A DNA stretch of 64,000 bases. Source: Neolewinella maritima. Its GTDB lineage: Bacteria; Bacteroidota; Bacteroidia; Chitinophagales; Saprospiraceae. The position numbers and the translations under genes are program-made. The stretch is from NCBI RefSeq assembly GCF_923081025.1, contig NZ_CAKLPZ010000001.1, forward strand, positions 992,001 through 1,056,000, read 5' to 3'. Below are positions 44,985 through 54,006 of the stretch, piece after piece. Each line of letters begins with the position of its first letter. Position 1 is the stretch's first letter. The notes under the pieces are model-generated. The model saw only the letters and a list, made by a program, of their open reading frames with translations. It did not search any database and was not told the origin of the DNA.

Positions 44985-45819
44985 ATCCAGCGGCTACACC
45001 TACCTGTTTCTCGATAGCCTGGAGGGCATGGCCCGCTCCGCCCTGGCGGTGCTGCCCCGCCTTCTGGCTGCCGTGTTCATCCTGTTAGTGGGCTGGCTCA
45101 TCGCGCGGCTACTGGCCCGCGGACTGGCCCGGGTGCTACGCGCTACGCGCTTTGACCGGCTGGCGGAGCGCTCCGGCATTACCGACCTACTCCATAAGGC
45201 CAGTGTACAGGATAGCGCCTCGGTGCTACTCGGCCGCCTGCTGTACTACCTGCTCATGCTGATCGTAGTGATCACCGCGGCCGATACGGTAGGCTGGACG
45301 GCCGTCAGTACGGAGATCAGTAAGCTGCTGGCGTACCTGCCCAGGCTGCTGTCCGCCCTGATCTTCTTCGTAGTAGGCTTCTACATCGCCACCTTTATCC
45401 GCGACGTAATCCGCGGAGCTACCTCTAGTCTGGGCATCAGTGCGGGCCGTATCGTCTCTTCGGTCGTGTATTATCTGCTGCTGGTGATCGTCACCCTTAC
45501 CGCCCTGGAGCAGGGTGGGGTAGATACCAGCATCATCACCTCCAATATGCTGGTCATCGTGGGGGCCATCATGCTGGCCGCCGCGATTGCCTACGGACTG
45601 GCGAGTCGCCACGTACTGACCAATATCCTGGCGGGCTACTTCACCCGGCGCACGGTGCGCGTTGGTCAGCTCGTAGAAGTGGACGGGCAGCGGGGCCGGA
45701 TCACGGCCATGTCGGGGCTGTCCATCACCCTGCAGGTGAGTCCTACCGAGACGCTGATCCTACCCACCCAGCTCTTCATCACCCACCCCGTCCTGGTGGT
45801 GGAGGACCCTGCGGCTTAG
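44977..45819 (+). CDS. MscS-family channel with conserved TM helix repeats
   Basis: A 280-residue membrane protein. Glycine-rich helices (VLPRLLAAVFILLVGWLIARLLARGLARVL, and LLAYLPRLLSALIFFVVGFYIATFI) are the TM helix repeats (PF05552) found before small-conductance mechanosensitive channel domains. The C-terminal beta-domain (VRVGQLVEVDGQRGRITAMSGLSITLQVSPTETLILPTQLFI) is the MscS core fold but without the following cytoplasmic cage. A terminator hairpin follows. Confidence 0.85.
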   Translation: MNESSGYTYLFLDSLEGMARSALAVLPRLLAAVFILLVGWLIARLLARGLARVLRATRFDRLAERSGITDLLHKASVQDSASVLLGRLLYYLLMLIVVITAADTVGWTAVSTEISKLLAYLPRLLSALIFFVVGFYIATFIRDVIRGATSSLGISAGRIVSSVVYYLLLVIVTLTALEQGGVDTSIITSNMLVIVGAIMLAAAIAYGLASRHVLTNILAGYFTRRTVRVGQLVEVDGQRGRITAMSGLSITLQVSPTETLILPTQLFITHPVLVVEDPAA

Positions 45820-45977
45820 CCTAAAATATATTTTCGTGGACCATGTGACCGCCCTCCCGGGGCGTAGTCTTTAGGGCGTACGTACCCCTGAGGGCTACTT
45901 CCTGTGGGGGATACCACGACTATGTTTATAGATTTCTGAGAGACGCGTTTGAAATACTATGAACCTTTATCCAGGCT

Positions 45978-46013
45978 ACGGCGGACCGGTACACACTGGC
46001 CCGCCGTCCTTTT
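45978..46013. terminator. Bidirectional terminator between MscS and GH10 genes
   Basis: ACGGCGG (45978-45984) and CCGCCGT (46001-46007) form a 7-bp stem, then CCTTTTATT on the plus strand; the minus strand reads AATAAAAGG before the same hairpin. It sits between the convergent 3' ends. Confidence 0.65.
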
Positions 46014-46014
46014 A

Positions 46015-47109
46015 TTACTGTAGTCCCCGCCGGAAGCCGAAGTAGGCCGGCTTACGCTCCAGGTTCTCGTCGTACACCGTGGGCCAGTCACCCATATCGA
46101 AGAAGCCCTTGATCCAGGTATCGCGATCCGTAAAGTCCCAGAAGGTGATCCCGTATTGCTGCGGCGCGGGTACCTCCTGCCGGTAGATCCGCGCGAGGGC
46201 CTCGTAGCGCTCGGCCTGCTGCTCGAGCATGGCCGGGGTGACGGCCTGTACGTGCTCCGTCCCGCCACCGGCCTCGTCGTTGTGGGTGTTGAAGATCAGG
46301 TCGAGCTCCGAGACGTGAATGAGCAGGCCGGTAGCCGCCGCCCGCCGGAGCGTGCTGCGTACCACCGCCGTATCGTCACCCATCTGCTGGTGCCACTGCA
46401 GGCCGATGCCGTCGATGGGTACCCCGGCCCCGCGCAGGGAGTCTACCAGGGCTAGCAGACCGGTGACCTTAGCCGTATCGCGCTCCGTGCCGAAGTCGTT
46501 GATGAATAGCTTTGCGTCCGGATCGGCCCGCCGGGCGGTGCGGAAAGCCAGGCCGATGTAGTCCGTACCCAGCTGTTGGTAAAAGGGCGACCGCCGCATG
46601 CCGCCGCCTTTCGTATCGAGCACCTCGTTGACTACGTCCCAGCCGTCGATCCGGCCCCGGAAGTGGTTGACCACGGTATCGATGTACGCCGTAAGAAAAT
46701 CCGCCATCGCAGCACCCTGCAGACCGGCAATATGGTCCGGCAGACCGTAGTGCCATACCAGGGCGTGACCGAACATGCGCATACCTTGCGCCTCGGCAAA
46801 GGCAACGGTCGAATCCGCCCGCGCAAAGTCGAGCTGCCCCTCCCTGGCCGCGATGCGGTACATTTTCATGTCGTTGGTCGACGTGATGCTGTTGAATTCA
46901 GTGGTGGTAATGGCGCGGAGTTTCGCATCCTCGTTTACCCGGCGAATATTGATGGCCCCACCGATGGGGAAGCTTGCAGCGTCCTTAAGTCCGGCGGGCT
47001 CCGCGGTGGCTGCCGACGCTTGGGGGCTAGCGTCCCGGTCGGCACAGCCAACAAGTAACAGGATGAGAAGGGAGACCAGGTAGTGCATTGCGATGTATTT
47101 GCGCATCAA
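46015..47109 (-). CDS. Endo-1,4-beta-xylanase, GH10, lipoprotein
   Basis: A 364-residue xylan-degrading enzyme anchored by a lipoprotein signal (LLILLLVGC); the start may be the first ATG at 47109 or 47088, directly before the signal. The GH10 barrel shows RMFGHALVWHYGLPDHI, the acid/base in DGWDVVNEVLD (Glu about 162) and the nucleophile in IHVSELDLIF (Glu about 269), with ITFWDFTDRDTWIKGFFDMG at the end. It lies 42 bp behind a LytTR response regulator on the same strand and 2.1 kb from a SusC/SusD pair. Confidence 0.93.
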   Translation of the reverse strand: MMRKYIAMHYLVSLLILLLVGCADRDASPQASAATAEPAGLKDAASFPIGGAINIRRVNEDAKLRAITTTEFNSITSTNDMKMYRIAAREGQLDFARADSTVAFAEAQGMRMFGHALVWHYGLPDHIAGLQGAAMADFLTAYIDTVVNHFRGRIDGWDVVNEVLDTKGGGMRRSPFYQQLGTDYIGLAFRTARRADPDAKLFINDFGTERDTAKVTGLLALVDSLRGAGVPIDGIGLQWHQQMGDDTAVVRSTLRRAAATGLLIHVSELDLIFNTHNDEAGGGTEHVQAVTPAMLEQQAERYEALARIYRQEVPAPQQYGITFWDFTDRDTWIKGFFDMGDWPTVYDENLERKPAYFGFRRGLQ

Positions 47110-47151
47110 GATAGACTACTGCACACACCGGGTGGCTGCCGGAGGTGTACC

Positions 47152-47874
47152 CTACTTCAGGTAGCGCTCCTCGACGAACTGCCTGACCTCCTTGCGGTAG
47201 CTGTCACTGATGGGCACCTGCGTCTCCCCGATCTTCAGGCTGTCGCGCGAGACTTCCTCCACCCAGTCCAGCCCCACGATGTAGGAGTGGTGGGTGCGCA
47301 GGAAGCGGTCGGCCGGCAGCGCCTCGACGAGCCCGCGCAGACTCTGCAGGGTAGTAATGTTGCGCTGGGGCGTATGGATGCGCACGTAATCCTTGAGCCC
47401 CTCGATGTACTGGATGTCGGCGAGTCTGACGCGTACCGACTTCGTGCCATCCTTCACGAATAGGTAATTACGGGTGTCTTCCGGTACCGGCGGTGCTGTG
47501 GTGGTGGTAGGCAACAGTTTATCTACGCACATCAGGAAGCGCTCGAAAGTGATGGGCTTGAGCAGGTAATCGGTGACGTCGAGTTCGTAGCCCTCGATGG
47601 CGTAGTCGGCATAGGCGGTGGTGAGTACTACGGCCGGCTTGGTCTTGAGTACCCGCAGCAGACTGATGCCGGTCAACTCGGGCATCTGCACGTCCAGGAA
47701 GACCACGTCCGGCGGGTCAGTCTGTAGCCGTTGGAGGGCCTTGACGGGACTTCCCAGCGAGCCAGCCAGGGTCAGGCTGGGCAGCCGGCCGATGTACTGC
47801 TCGAGGAGGGCACGGGCCATGGGTTCGTCGTCGACGACCAGGCAACTGAGCGGCGGCGGCGGGGGAGGGGTCAC
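47152..47874 (-). CDS. LytTR-family response regulator
   Basis: A 240-residue two-component regulator: receiver domain (residues 1-120) with the phosphorylated Asp in VVFLDVQMPELTG (about 57) and LKPITFERFL (conserved Lys), and a C-terminal LytTR DNA-binding domain (DIQYIEGLKDYVRIHTPQRNITTLQSLRGLVEALPADRFLRTHHSYIV). Its ATG lies within the kinase gene's 3' end (4-bp overlap), so both are made together. It probably controls nearby genes. Confidence 0.94.
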   Translation of the reverse strand: MTPPPPPPLSCLVVDDEPMARALLEQYIGRLPSLTLAGSLGSPVKALQRLQTDPPDVVFLDVQMPELTGISLLRVLKTKPAVVLTTAYADYAIEGYELDVTDYLLKPITFERFLMCVDKLLPTTTTAPPVPEDTRNYLFVKDGTKSVRVRLADIQYIEGLKDYVRIHTPQRNITTLQSLRGLVEALPADRFLRTHHSYIVGLDWVEEVSRDSLKIGETQVPISDSYRKEVRQFVEERYLK

Positions 47875-48911
47875 GTGAGTTGGAGTTGGAGGTCTACGCG
47901 GTAGCGGTCTTCGGTGTCGTCCGTATGCAGCACGTAGCGTTCGGGGTAGCTGAGTTCGAGCCGGCGGCGCACGTTCTGTAGTCCGATGCCGGATTTTTCG
48001 GGCAGCGTCTTGTTGCTGGCGGCCAGCTTGCTGTTCGTGACCTGGTAGTGGCAGCTGCCGGCATTGACGTCCAGGCGCACGGTGATGAATACGTCGTCGC
48101 CCGCCCCGCTCACGCCGTGCTTGAAGGCGTTCTCCAGGAAAGTGATCAGGATCAGAGGGGCGATGCGTACGCCCTCCACCGCGCCGGCTACTTCGAAGGT
48201 GATGGGGATGCGGTCCTCCAGCCGCAGCCGTTCCAGACTCAGGTAGTTCTCGATGTACTCGATCTCGCGCTCCAGCGGTACCAGGGGGTGGTTGCTGTCG
48301 TGCAGCATGTAGCGCATCATACTGGAGAGCTTGGCGATCACGTCCGGCGTGCGGGGGCTCTGGTTGACGGCCAGGTAGTACAGGTTGTTGAGGGTGTTGA
48401 ACAGGAAGTGGGGGTTGATCTGCGCCTTGAGGAACTGCAACTCGCTGCTCAGTTGCTGGTTTTCGAGCTCCTTGCGGCGGGCCTCCAGCTCGAAGTAGTC
48501 CTCCACGAAGCGCAGCAGACCCACGCAGACCACGGCAAAAAAGCCGCTCATGATCACATTGACCACAAAGCGGGGGGAGTACATCCAGTCGCTATCCGGA
48601 AAGTAGGCGCGCAGAATGAGCTGCTTACCGTACAGGAACAGGAAGCTAAACCCGATGAATACCGCACCGAAACTGAGCAGGTAGCGGCCCAGTTCCTGGC
48701 GGCGGATCAGGCGGGGCAGAAAGTAGAAGTAGTTGAGGTAGGAGATGGACAGTAGCGCCAGCACGTGAAAGCTGCCGTCCGATACGAGCCGGCCCCAGTT
48801 GGGCTCCCCGTCCTTACCGAAACTGATCGTGTAGAGGAAGAGCGAAGCGTACACCATCCAGAAGGCAGCGTGTAGGATAATCTTTTTGTGCCGCTGAAAA
48901 AATTGAGTCAT
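47871..48911 (-). CDS. LytS-like sensor histidine kinase (His_kinase, PF06580)
   Basis: A 346-residue kinase. Four transmembrane helices (residues about 10-32, 45-67, 78-100, 115-138) form the sensor, followed by a coiled coil and the PF06580 phospho-acceptor stretch LKAQINPHFLFNTLNNLYYLA (His near residue 170). The C-terminal ATPase domain has an N-box (PLILITFLENAFKHG) and GIGLQNVRRRLEL. No extracellular sensing domain is visible. It partners the response regulator encoded 3' of it. Confidence 0.92.
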   Translation of the reverse strand: MTQFFQRHKKIILHAAFWMVYASLFLYTISFGKDGEPNWGRLVSDGSFHVLALLSISYLNYFYFLPRLIRRQELGRYLLSFGAVFIGFSFLFLYGKQLILRAYFPDSDWMYSPRFVVNVIMSGFFAVVCVGLLRFVEDYFELEARRKELENQQLSSELQFLKAQINPHFLFNTLNNLYYLAVNQSPRTPDVIAKLSSMMRYMLHDSNHPLVPLEREIEYIENYLSLERLRLEDRIPITFEVAGAVEGVRIAPLILITFLENAFKHGVSGAGDDVFITVRLDVNAGSCHYQVTNSKLAASNKTLPEKSGIGLQNVRRRLELSYPERYVLHTDDTEDRYRVDLQLQLT

Positions 48912-49231
48912 GCGCGTAGCTCGCTAGGGGGGGGGAGACTGCTAATGTACGGGGAAGCAGCCGCCCGGCGGACCTACGATCTACCGTTTGCCCGGAATAG
49001 TCGCCCGTTGGGGCAGCATACGCGACGGGGAGGTCACGGGGCGGTACACCATGCGAACCGACCTGCTCAATCGGGCGGGTACGCAGGTGCGGTATATGTA
49101 GATTAGCAATTTATAACCTGTATAAAAGGCTTTACATAAAAATTAAACCGGTTGAATTAAATTTTATCAGTACATTCAATTGTTCGCTGCGGCGACGCAC
49201 TAGTTTGTATCACCATAATTTAATCAACATC
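48912..49231. other. 320-bp divergent intergenic region before SusC
   Basis: No gene is visible. The half nearest susC (49080-49231) is markedly AT-rich and contains the putative promoter at 49180-49207. The other half is GC-rich with a run of nine G at 48928-48936, and I find no clear promoter for the kinase gene. This is the likely target of a regulator, but no repeated operator could be picked out by eye. Confidence 0.6.
49180..49207 (+). promoter_or_regulatory. Putative promoter of the SusC gene
   Basis: TTG at 49180-49182, 18-bp spacer, then TAGTTTG (49201-49207), one base shorter than the TAnnTTTG consensus. 24 nt before the ATG at 49232. Confidence 0.45.
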
Positions 49232-52200
49232 ATGCAACGACTTTTGCTACTCTGTCTCACGGCGGGCTGCGCTACGCTGATGGCGGTATCCTCGCCCCTG
49301 CCCCCACCGCCCGCCGAGCTACCCGTTATCCTGATTACCGGTGTCATTACGGACGAAAGCGGCGAGCCCCTCATCGGAGCCACCGTCATCCAGGAAGGCA
49401 CTACCACGGGTACGGTCACCGATGTAGACGGGCTGTTCTCCCTGGACGTCACGGGGGAAGATCCCCACCTCGTAGTGACCTATACCGGCTACGCCAGCCA
49501 GATCATTCAGCTCGGTAACCTTACCGAAGTAAAGATCGTCATGCTCGAAGACTCCGAAACCCTCGACGAGATCGTCGTAGTAGGCTACGGTATCCAGCGT
49601 AAACGCGACGTTACCGCCTCCATTTCCAGTCTGGAATCGGAGCAGATCACCGAGATCGCTACCGCCAGCGGCGTGCAGGCCATGCAGGGGCAGGTAGCCG
49701 GCGTAGACATCGTGAGCGCCGGCGGCCGGCCCGGCGCCAACCCGACGATCCGTATCCGGGGGCGGCGCTCGCTCTCCGCCGGTAACGACCCACTATTCGT
49801 CATCGACGGTATTCCGCAGACTAGTGGTACCAACGCCATCGCCGATATCAATCCCCAGGATATCGAATCTATGGAGATCCTTAAGGATGCGGCCGGTACG
49901 GCCATTTACGGTAGTCGTGGCGCCAACGGGGTAGTGCTGATCACTACCAAGCGCGGCTCGTCGGGCCGTACCATCGTATCCTACGATGGCTATTACGGCG
50001 TGACCAGTCCGCTCAATACCGTAGACATGATGAACGGTGCCGAGTTTGCCGACCTCAAGCGGGAGAGCCGGCGCCTGGGCTGGAACGGGACCATCCCCTC
50101 CGATGAGGAGGTCTTTCTGGACCCCACCGAACTGGAAAGCATCGCCCAGGGCCGCAGCACCGACTTCCAGGATCTCGTACTCGGTACCGGCAATCAGATG
50201 AACCACCAGCTGAGCGTCCGCGGAGGTAGCGAAAGCACCCAGTTCAATATATCCCTCGGCTACTTCGACGAGCAGGGTATCATCAGTAATATGGACTTCT
50301 CCCGCTATACCGCGCGGGTCAATCTGGATCAAACCATCAGCGATGTATTCCAGGCGGGTATCTCCTTTACCGCCTCTAATTCGCTGCAGAACTTCGGCTC
50401 CAACGCCACGGTAGGGGAGGCCCTGGCCAATAACCCGCTCGGTATACCCTACAATGAGGACGGCAGCGTACGCTTCCTGCCCACCAATGACGGTATCCGT
50501 ACCAACCCGCTGGCCGAGATCCAGCCCAATGCCTACCTGGACGAGCGGCGGGTCACGCGGCTCTTCGCGCCCGTCTACCTGAAGGCCCGGATCACACCGG
50601 GACTTACCTTTACGACCACCTTCGGCCCCGATATCCGCTACTACCGGCGGGGGGAGTTCCGGGCGAGCCTGACCAACGATAACCGCGGGGGCCCCTCCGA
50701 TGCCGAAACGACCAACGTGCAGGATTTCGGCTATACCTGGGAGAACCTGCTGACCTACAATAAAGACTTCGGCGCAGATCACACGCTCGGACTTACGGGC
50801 CTGCAGTCCATCCAGAGCTTCCGACAGGAGGACTTCCGCAACTCCGTCCTGAACCTGCCCTACGAGGATCAGCTGTTCTACAACATCGGTACGGCGGAGG
50901 TGAAGGGTGATCTGTTCTCCAACCTGATCGAGTGGAAGCTGGCCTCCTTTATGGCCCGGGCAAACTACTCCTACAAGGGCAAGTACCTGTTTCAGGCCAG
51001 TATGCGGGCCGACGGCTCGAGCCGCCTGGCGGAGGGCAATAAGTGGGCCTACTTTCCGGGCGTATCCCTGGGCTGGCGCATTGGTGCGGAGCCCTTCATG
51101 GCCGGCATCGACTTCATCAATGACCTGAAACTGCGGGCCAGCTACGGCGAGGTGGGCAATACGGCCATCGACCCCTACCAGACCCAGGGTAGCCTGCAGC
51201 GCACGGTCTACGCCTGGGGGGAGTCGCCCGCCTTCGGCTTTGCCCTGCAGGATATCCCCAATCCGAACCTCGGCTGGGAGGTTTCTAAGACTCTCAACTT
51301 CGGCGTCGACTTCGACCTGCTCAACGGCCGCTTCAACGGATCGATCGAGCTGTTCCGTACCAATACCACCGACCTGCTTCTGGCGCGTAACCTGCCCCCG
51401 ACCTCCGGCTACGGTAGCGTGTTCCAGAACATCGGCTCTACCCGTACGCAGGGCGCGGAGTTTACCCTCGGCGCGGCGCTGTTCACCCAGCCGGAAGGGT
51501 TTCAGTGGAGCGTAGACTTCAATATTTCGCGCTATACCGAGGAGATCACCGAACTGGCCCTGCGAGATGAGGATGGCAACCCCGTAGACGACGTTGGTAA
51601 CGGCTGGTTCATCGGCGAGAGTATTACCGCTTTTTACGACTACCGCAAGATCGGCATTTACCAGGCCGACGAGGCGGACATCGCCGAGGTCCGCGAGGCC
51701 AAGGAACCCGGAGAGATCAAACTGGACGATATCGACGGCGACGGGGTGATCACACCCGATGACCGCCTCGTGATCGGCTCCGAAGTGCCCGACTTCCTGG
51801 GGGGCATCACGAACCGCTTCTCGTACCGCGGACTGGAGCTGACCGTCTTCGTCTTCTTCCGGCAGGGACAGACCATCAGCAGCCGGTTTCACAATGGCAA
51901 TAACAACCTCTTCGGACGCTACAACAACCTGGACGTGGACTACTGGACCATCGACAACCCCAGCAACGCCAATCCGCGGCCGAACGAAAATCAGGAGCGG
52001 CCGCGCAACGTCTCGACCCTGACCTACTTCGACGGCAGCTTCGTCAAGCTGCGCAACGTACAGCTGGGCTACAACCTGCCCGACTCCTTCGTGGGCCGGC
52101 TGGGCCTGAGCCGCCTGCGGGTATATATGTCCGGACAGAACCTCTGGTTTGCCTCCAAGTACGACAGCTTCGATCCGGAGATCGACGACGTTATTCCCAG

Positions 52201-52240
52201 CACCAAAATCTTCCTCGGCGGCATTCGTGCCACCTTCTAA
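49232..52240 (+). CDS. SusC/RagA-family TonB-dependent outer membrane transporter
   Basis: A 1002-residue outer membrane glycan importer. A signal peptide (MQRLLLLCLTAGCATLMAVSS), then a carboxypeptidase-D-like domain (GVITDESGEPLIGATVIQEGTTTGTVTDVDG, about residues 30-105), the plug with GVQAMQGQVAGVDIVSAGGRPGANPTIRIRGRRSL and a beta-barrel ending in IFLGGIRATF. It forms a lidded channel with the SusD-like protein encoded 12 bp downstream. The GH10 gene nearby suggests xylan oligosaccharides as cargo, which is inference. Confidence 0.95.
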   Translation: MQRLLLLCLTAGCATLMAVSSPLPPPPAELPVILITGVITDESGEPLIGATVIQEGTTTGTVTDVDGLFSLDVTGEDPHLVVTYTGYASQIIQLGNLTEVKIVMLEDSETLDEIVVVGYGIQRKRDVTASISSLESEQITEIATASGVQAMQGQVAGVDIVSAGGRPGANPTIRIRGRRSLSAGNDPLFVIDGIPQTSGTNAIADINPQDIESMEILKDAAGTAIYGSRGANGVVLITTKRGSSGRTIVSYDGYYGVTSPLNTVDMMNGAEFADLKRESRRLGWNGTIPSDEEVFLDPTELESIAQGRSTDFQDLVLGTGNQMNHQLSVRGGSESTQFNISLGYFDEQGIISNMDFSRYTARVNLDQTISDVFQAGISFTASNSLQNFGSNATVGEALANNPLGIPYNEDGSVRFLPTNDGIRTNPLAEIQPNAYLDERRVTRLFAPVYLKARITPGLTFTTTFGPDIRYYRRGEFRASLTNDNRGGPSDAETTNVQDFGYTWENLLTYNKDFGADHTLGLTGLQSIQSFRQEDFRNSVLNLPYEDQLFYNIGTAEVKGDLFSNLIEWKLASFMARANYSYKGKYLFQASMRADGSSRLAEGNKWAYFPGVSLGWRIGAEPFMAGIDFINDLKLRASYGEVGNTAIDPYQTQGSLQRTVYAWGESPAFGFALQDIPNPNLGWEVSKTLNFGVDFDLLNGRFNGSIELFRTNTTDLLLARNLPPTSGYGSVFQNIGSTRTQGAEFTLGAALFTQPEGFQWSVDFNISRYTEEITELALRDEDGNPVDDVGNGWFIGESITAFYDYRKIGIYQADEADIAEVREAKEPGEIKLDDIDGDGVITPDDRLVIGSEVPDFLGGITNRFSYRGLELTVFVFFRQGQTISSRFHNGNNNLFGRYNNLDVDYWTIDNPSNANPRPNENQERPRNVSTLTYFDGSFVKLRNVQLGYNLPDSFVGRLGLSRLRVYMSGQNLWFASKYDSFDPEIDDVIPSTKIFLGGIRATF

Positions 52241-52252
52241 TCCCATCGCACC

Positions 52253-53938
52253 ATGACTATTCGTACGCTTATATTTATGCTTGTTGCGGGTACCCTGGTA
52301 TTCGCACTCCCTTCCTGCGACAGTTACCTGGAAGAAGAGCTGATCAGTACCGTCTCCTCGGATACCTACTATCCCACGCCGGCCGGCTTTGAGGACGCGG
52401 TCAAGGCCGTCTACTCCTTTACCAAGCCGTTTTACGGCGTGGAGCGCGGCTATACCATGACCGTGTTCGGCACCGATACCTATACCAACGGCGCCGATGG
52501 TAGCTTCAAGGGGATCAACCTCTACGACGGCCAGCTGAACCCCACCGACAACGTCATCGAGGGCACCTGGCGCGATCTTTACCGCGGCATCAACCAGGCC
52601 AACGCCGTGGTAGACCGGGCACCCGCCCTGGAGGGCCTCACGGAGGAGGAGAAAACCGCCCGCGTGGCGGAGGTCCGCTTCCTGCGCGCGCTGTACTACT
52701 TCGACCTGGTACGCTTCTACGGCGATGTGCACCTGACACTGGAGGAGACCCAGGGGGTAGAGGTCACCGCCAACCGCACGGCAGCCTCCGAGGTGTACCT
52801 CCAGGCCATCGTACCCGATCTGGAATTCGCCATCGCCAACCTTCCGGACGAGCAGTCCGACTACGGCCGGGCCACTAAACCCGCCGCCGAGTTCCTACTC
52901 GGTAAGGTGCTGCTCACCCGCAGTTACACCGACTACGCGCAGGGCGACGACGCCAGCCGGGCCGAGCAGCTGTTCACCAACGTGATCGAAAACTATGGCT
53001 TCCGCCTGCTGGATAACTATGCCGACCTCTGGGAAATCACCAACGAGCGCAACGCCGAAGTGGTCTGGGCCATCCAAAATTCGAAGACACAGGTCGACGA
53101 GGGACTGGACGGCAACGGCAACCGCGGTCACCTTTACTTCCTGATGGAATACGATAACCAGCCCGGCCTGACGCGGGACATCGCGAACGGACGGCCCTGG
53201 AAGCGCTTCCGGCCCACGCCCTACACCCTGCAACTCTGGGACCGCTCGGTCGATACCCGCTACGACGGCTCCTTCAAATCCGTCTGGCTGGCCAATAACG
53301 AGGGCACCATCCCCACCTACACCGCCGAGGAAGCCGCTGCCGGCTACGGGGGGGAGGGACAGCCCAAATTCCAGCCCGGTGATACGGCGATCTACATCCC
53401 CGGTCCCCAGCTGGAGGATGCCTGGCCGCAGGAGCGGCAGGCCGCGACCCGCTACCAGGTGATCACCAGTGACGAATACACCGAGCGCCTGTTCCCAACG
53501 CTGAGCAAGTGGCTCGACCCCACGCGGCCCAACCGGCAGCATACGCAGGGGCAGCGCGACTACGTCCTCATGCGATTGGGTGATGCCTACCTACTGCGGG
53601 CCGAAGCCCGCCTACAGCAAGGTGACCGGGAAGGTGCCGCGGAGGACATCAACGTGATCCGCACCCGCGCCGCGGTCGAAGGACAGGAAGAAGCCAACCA
53701 GGTCACCGCCGACCAGGTCGACCTGGATTTTTTGCTCGATGAGCGCGCCCGGGAGCTGGTGGGTGAGGGGCACCGCTGGTTCGACCTGACCCGCACCATG
53801 ACCCTGGTAGAGCGCGTACAGCAGTACAACGAACAGGCCGCGCCTAACATCAAGGATTTTCACGTCCTGCGGCCCATCCCGCAGGACCAGATCGACCGCA
53901 CCCTGGGGGGCTATCCCCAAAACCCGGGCTACCAGTAG
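52253..53938 (+). CDS. SusD/RagB-family glycan-binding lipoprotein
   Basis: A 561-residue surface lipoprotein (signal with lipobox ALPSC, Cys 23) that closes the SusC channel. It has the RagB/SusD N-terminal TPR-like helices (DAVKAVYSFTKPFYG, WRDLYRGINQANAVVDRA, VRFLRALYYFDLVRFYGDVHL), and the C-terminal part ends LLDERARELVGEGHRWFDLTRT...LRPIPQDQIDRT, typical of the family. Its 12-bp spacing to the SusC gene shows one operon. Confidence 0.95.
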   Translation: MTIRTLIFMLVAGTLVFALPSCDSYLEEELISTVSSDTYYPTPAGFEDAVKAVYSFTKPFYGVERGYTMTVFGTDTYTNGADGSFKGINLYDGQLNPTDNVIEGTWRDLYRGINQANAVVDRAPALEGLTEEEKTARVAEVRFLRALYYFDLVRFYGDVHLTLEETQGVEVTANRTAASEVYLQAIVPDLEFAIANLPDEQSDYGRATKPAAEFLLGKVLLTRSYTDYAQGDDASRAEQLFTNVIENYGFRLLDNYADLWEITNERNAEVVWAIQNSKTQVDEGLDGNGNRGHLYFLMEYDNQPGLTRDIANGRPWKRFRPTPYTLQLWDRSVDTRYDGSFKSVWLANNEGTIPTYTAEEAAAGYGGEGQPKFQPGDTAIYIPGPQLEDAWPQERQAATRYQVITSDEYTERLFPTLSKWLDPTRPNRQHTQGQRDYVLMRLGDAYLLRAEARLQQGDREGAAEDINVIRTRAAVEGQEEANQVTADQVDLDFLLDERARELVGEGHRWFDLTRTMTLVERVQQYNEQAAPNIKDFHVLRPIPQDQIDRTLGGYPQNPGYQ

Positions 53939-53964
53939 CGACCATACAGGAATGGACGTTGCAC

Positions 53965-54003
53965 CAGCGATCCCGCCCGATAGATACGGTGGGGTCGCTG
54001 CTG
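53965..54003. terminator. Terminator hairpin between SusD and dnaE
   Basis: CAGCGATCCCGCC (53965-53977) pairs with GGTGGGGTCGCTG (53988-54000) with two G-U pairs. It is followed by CTGTGTTT. Convergent genes on both sides. Confidence 0.6.
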
Positions 54004-54006
54004 TGT

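Noticed and set aside
49793-52732. A 979-codon open frame on the minus strand opposite the SusC/SusD genes
   Set aside because: Antisense mirror of GC-rich coding sequence: low-complexity, Val/Gly/Glu-rich product, no domain, while the plus strand has unmistakable SusC motifs.
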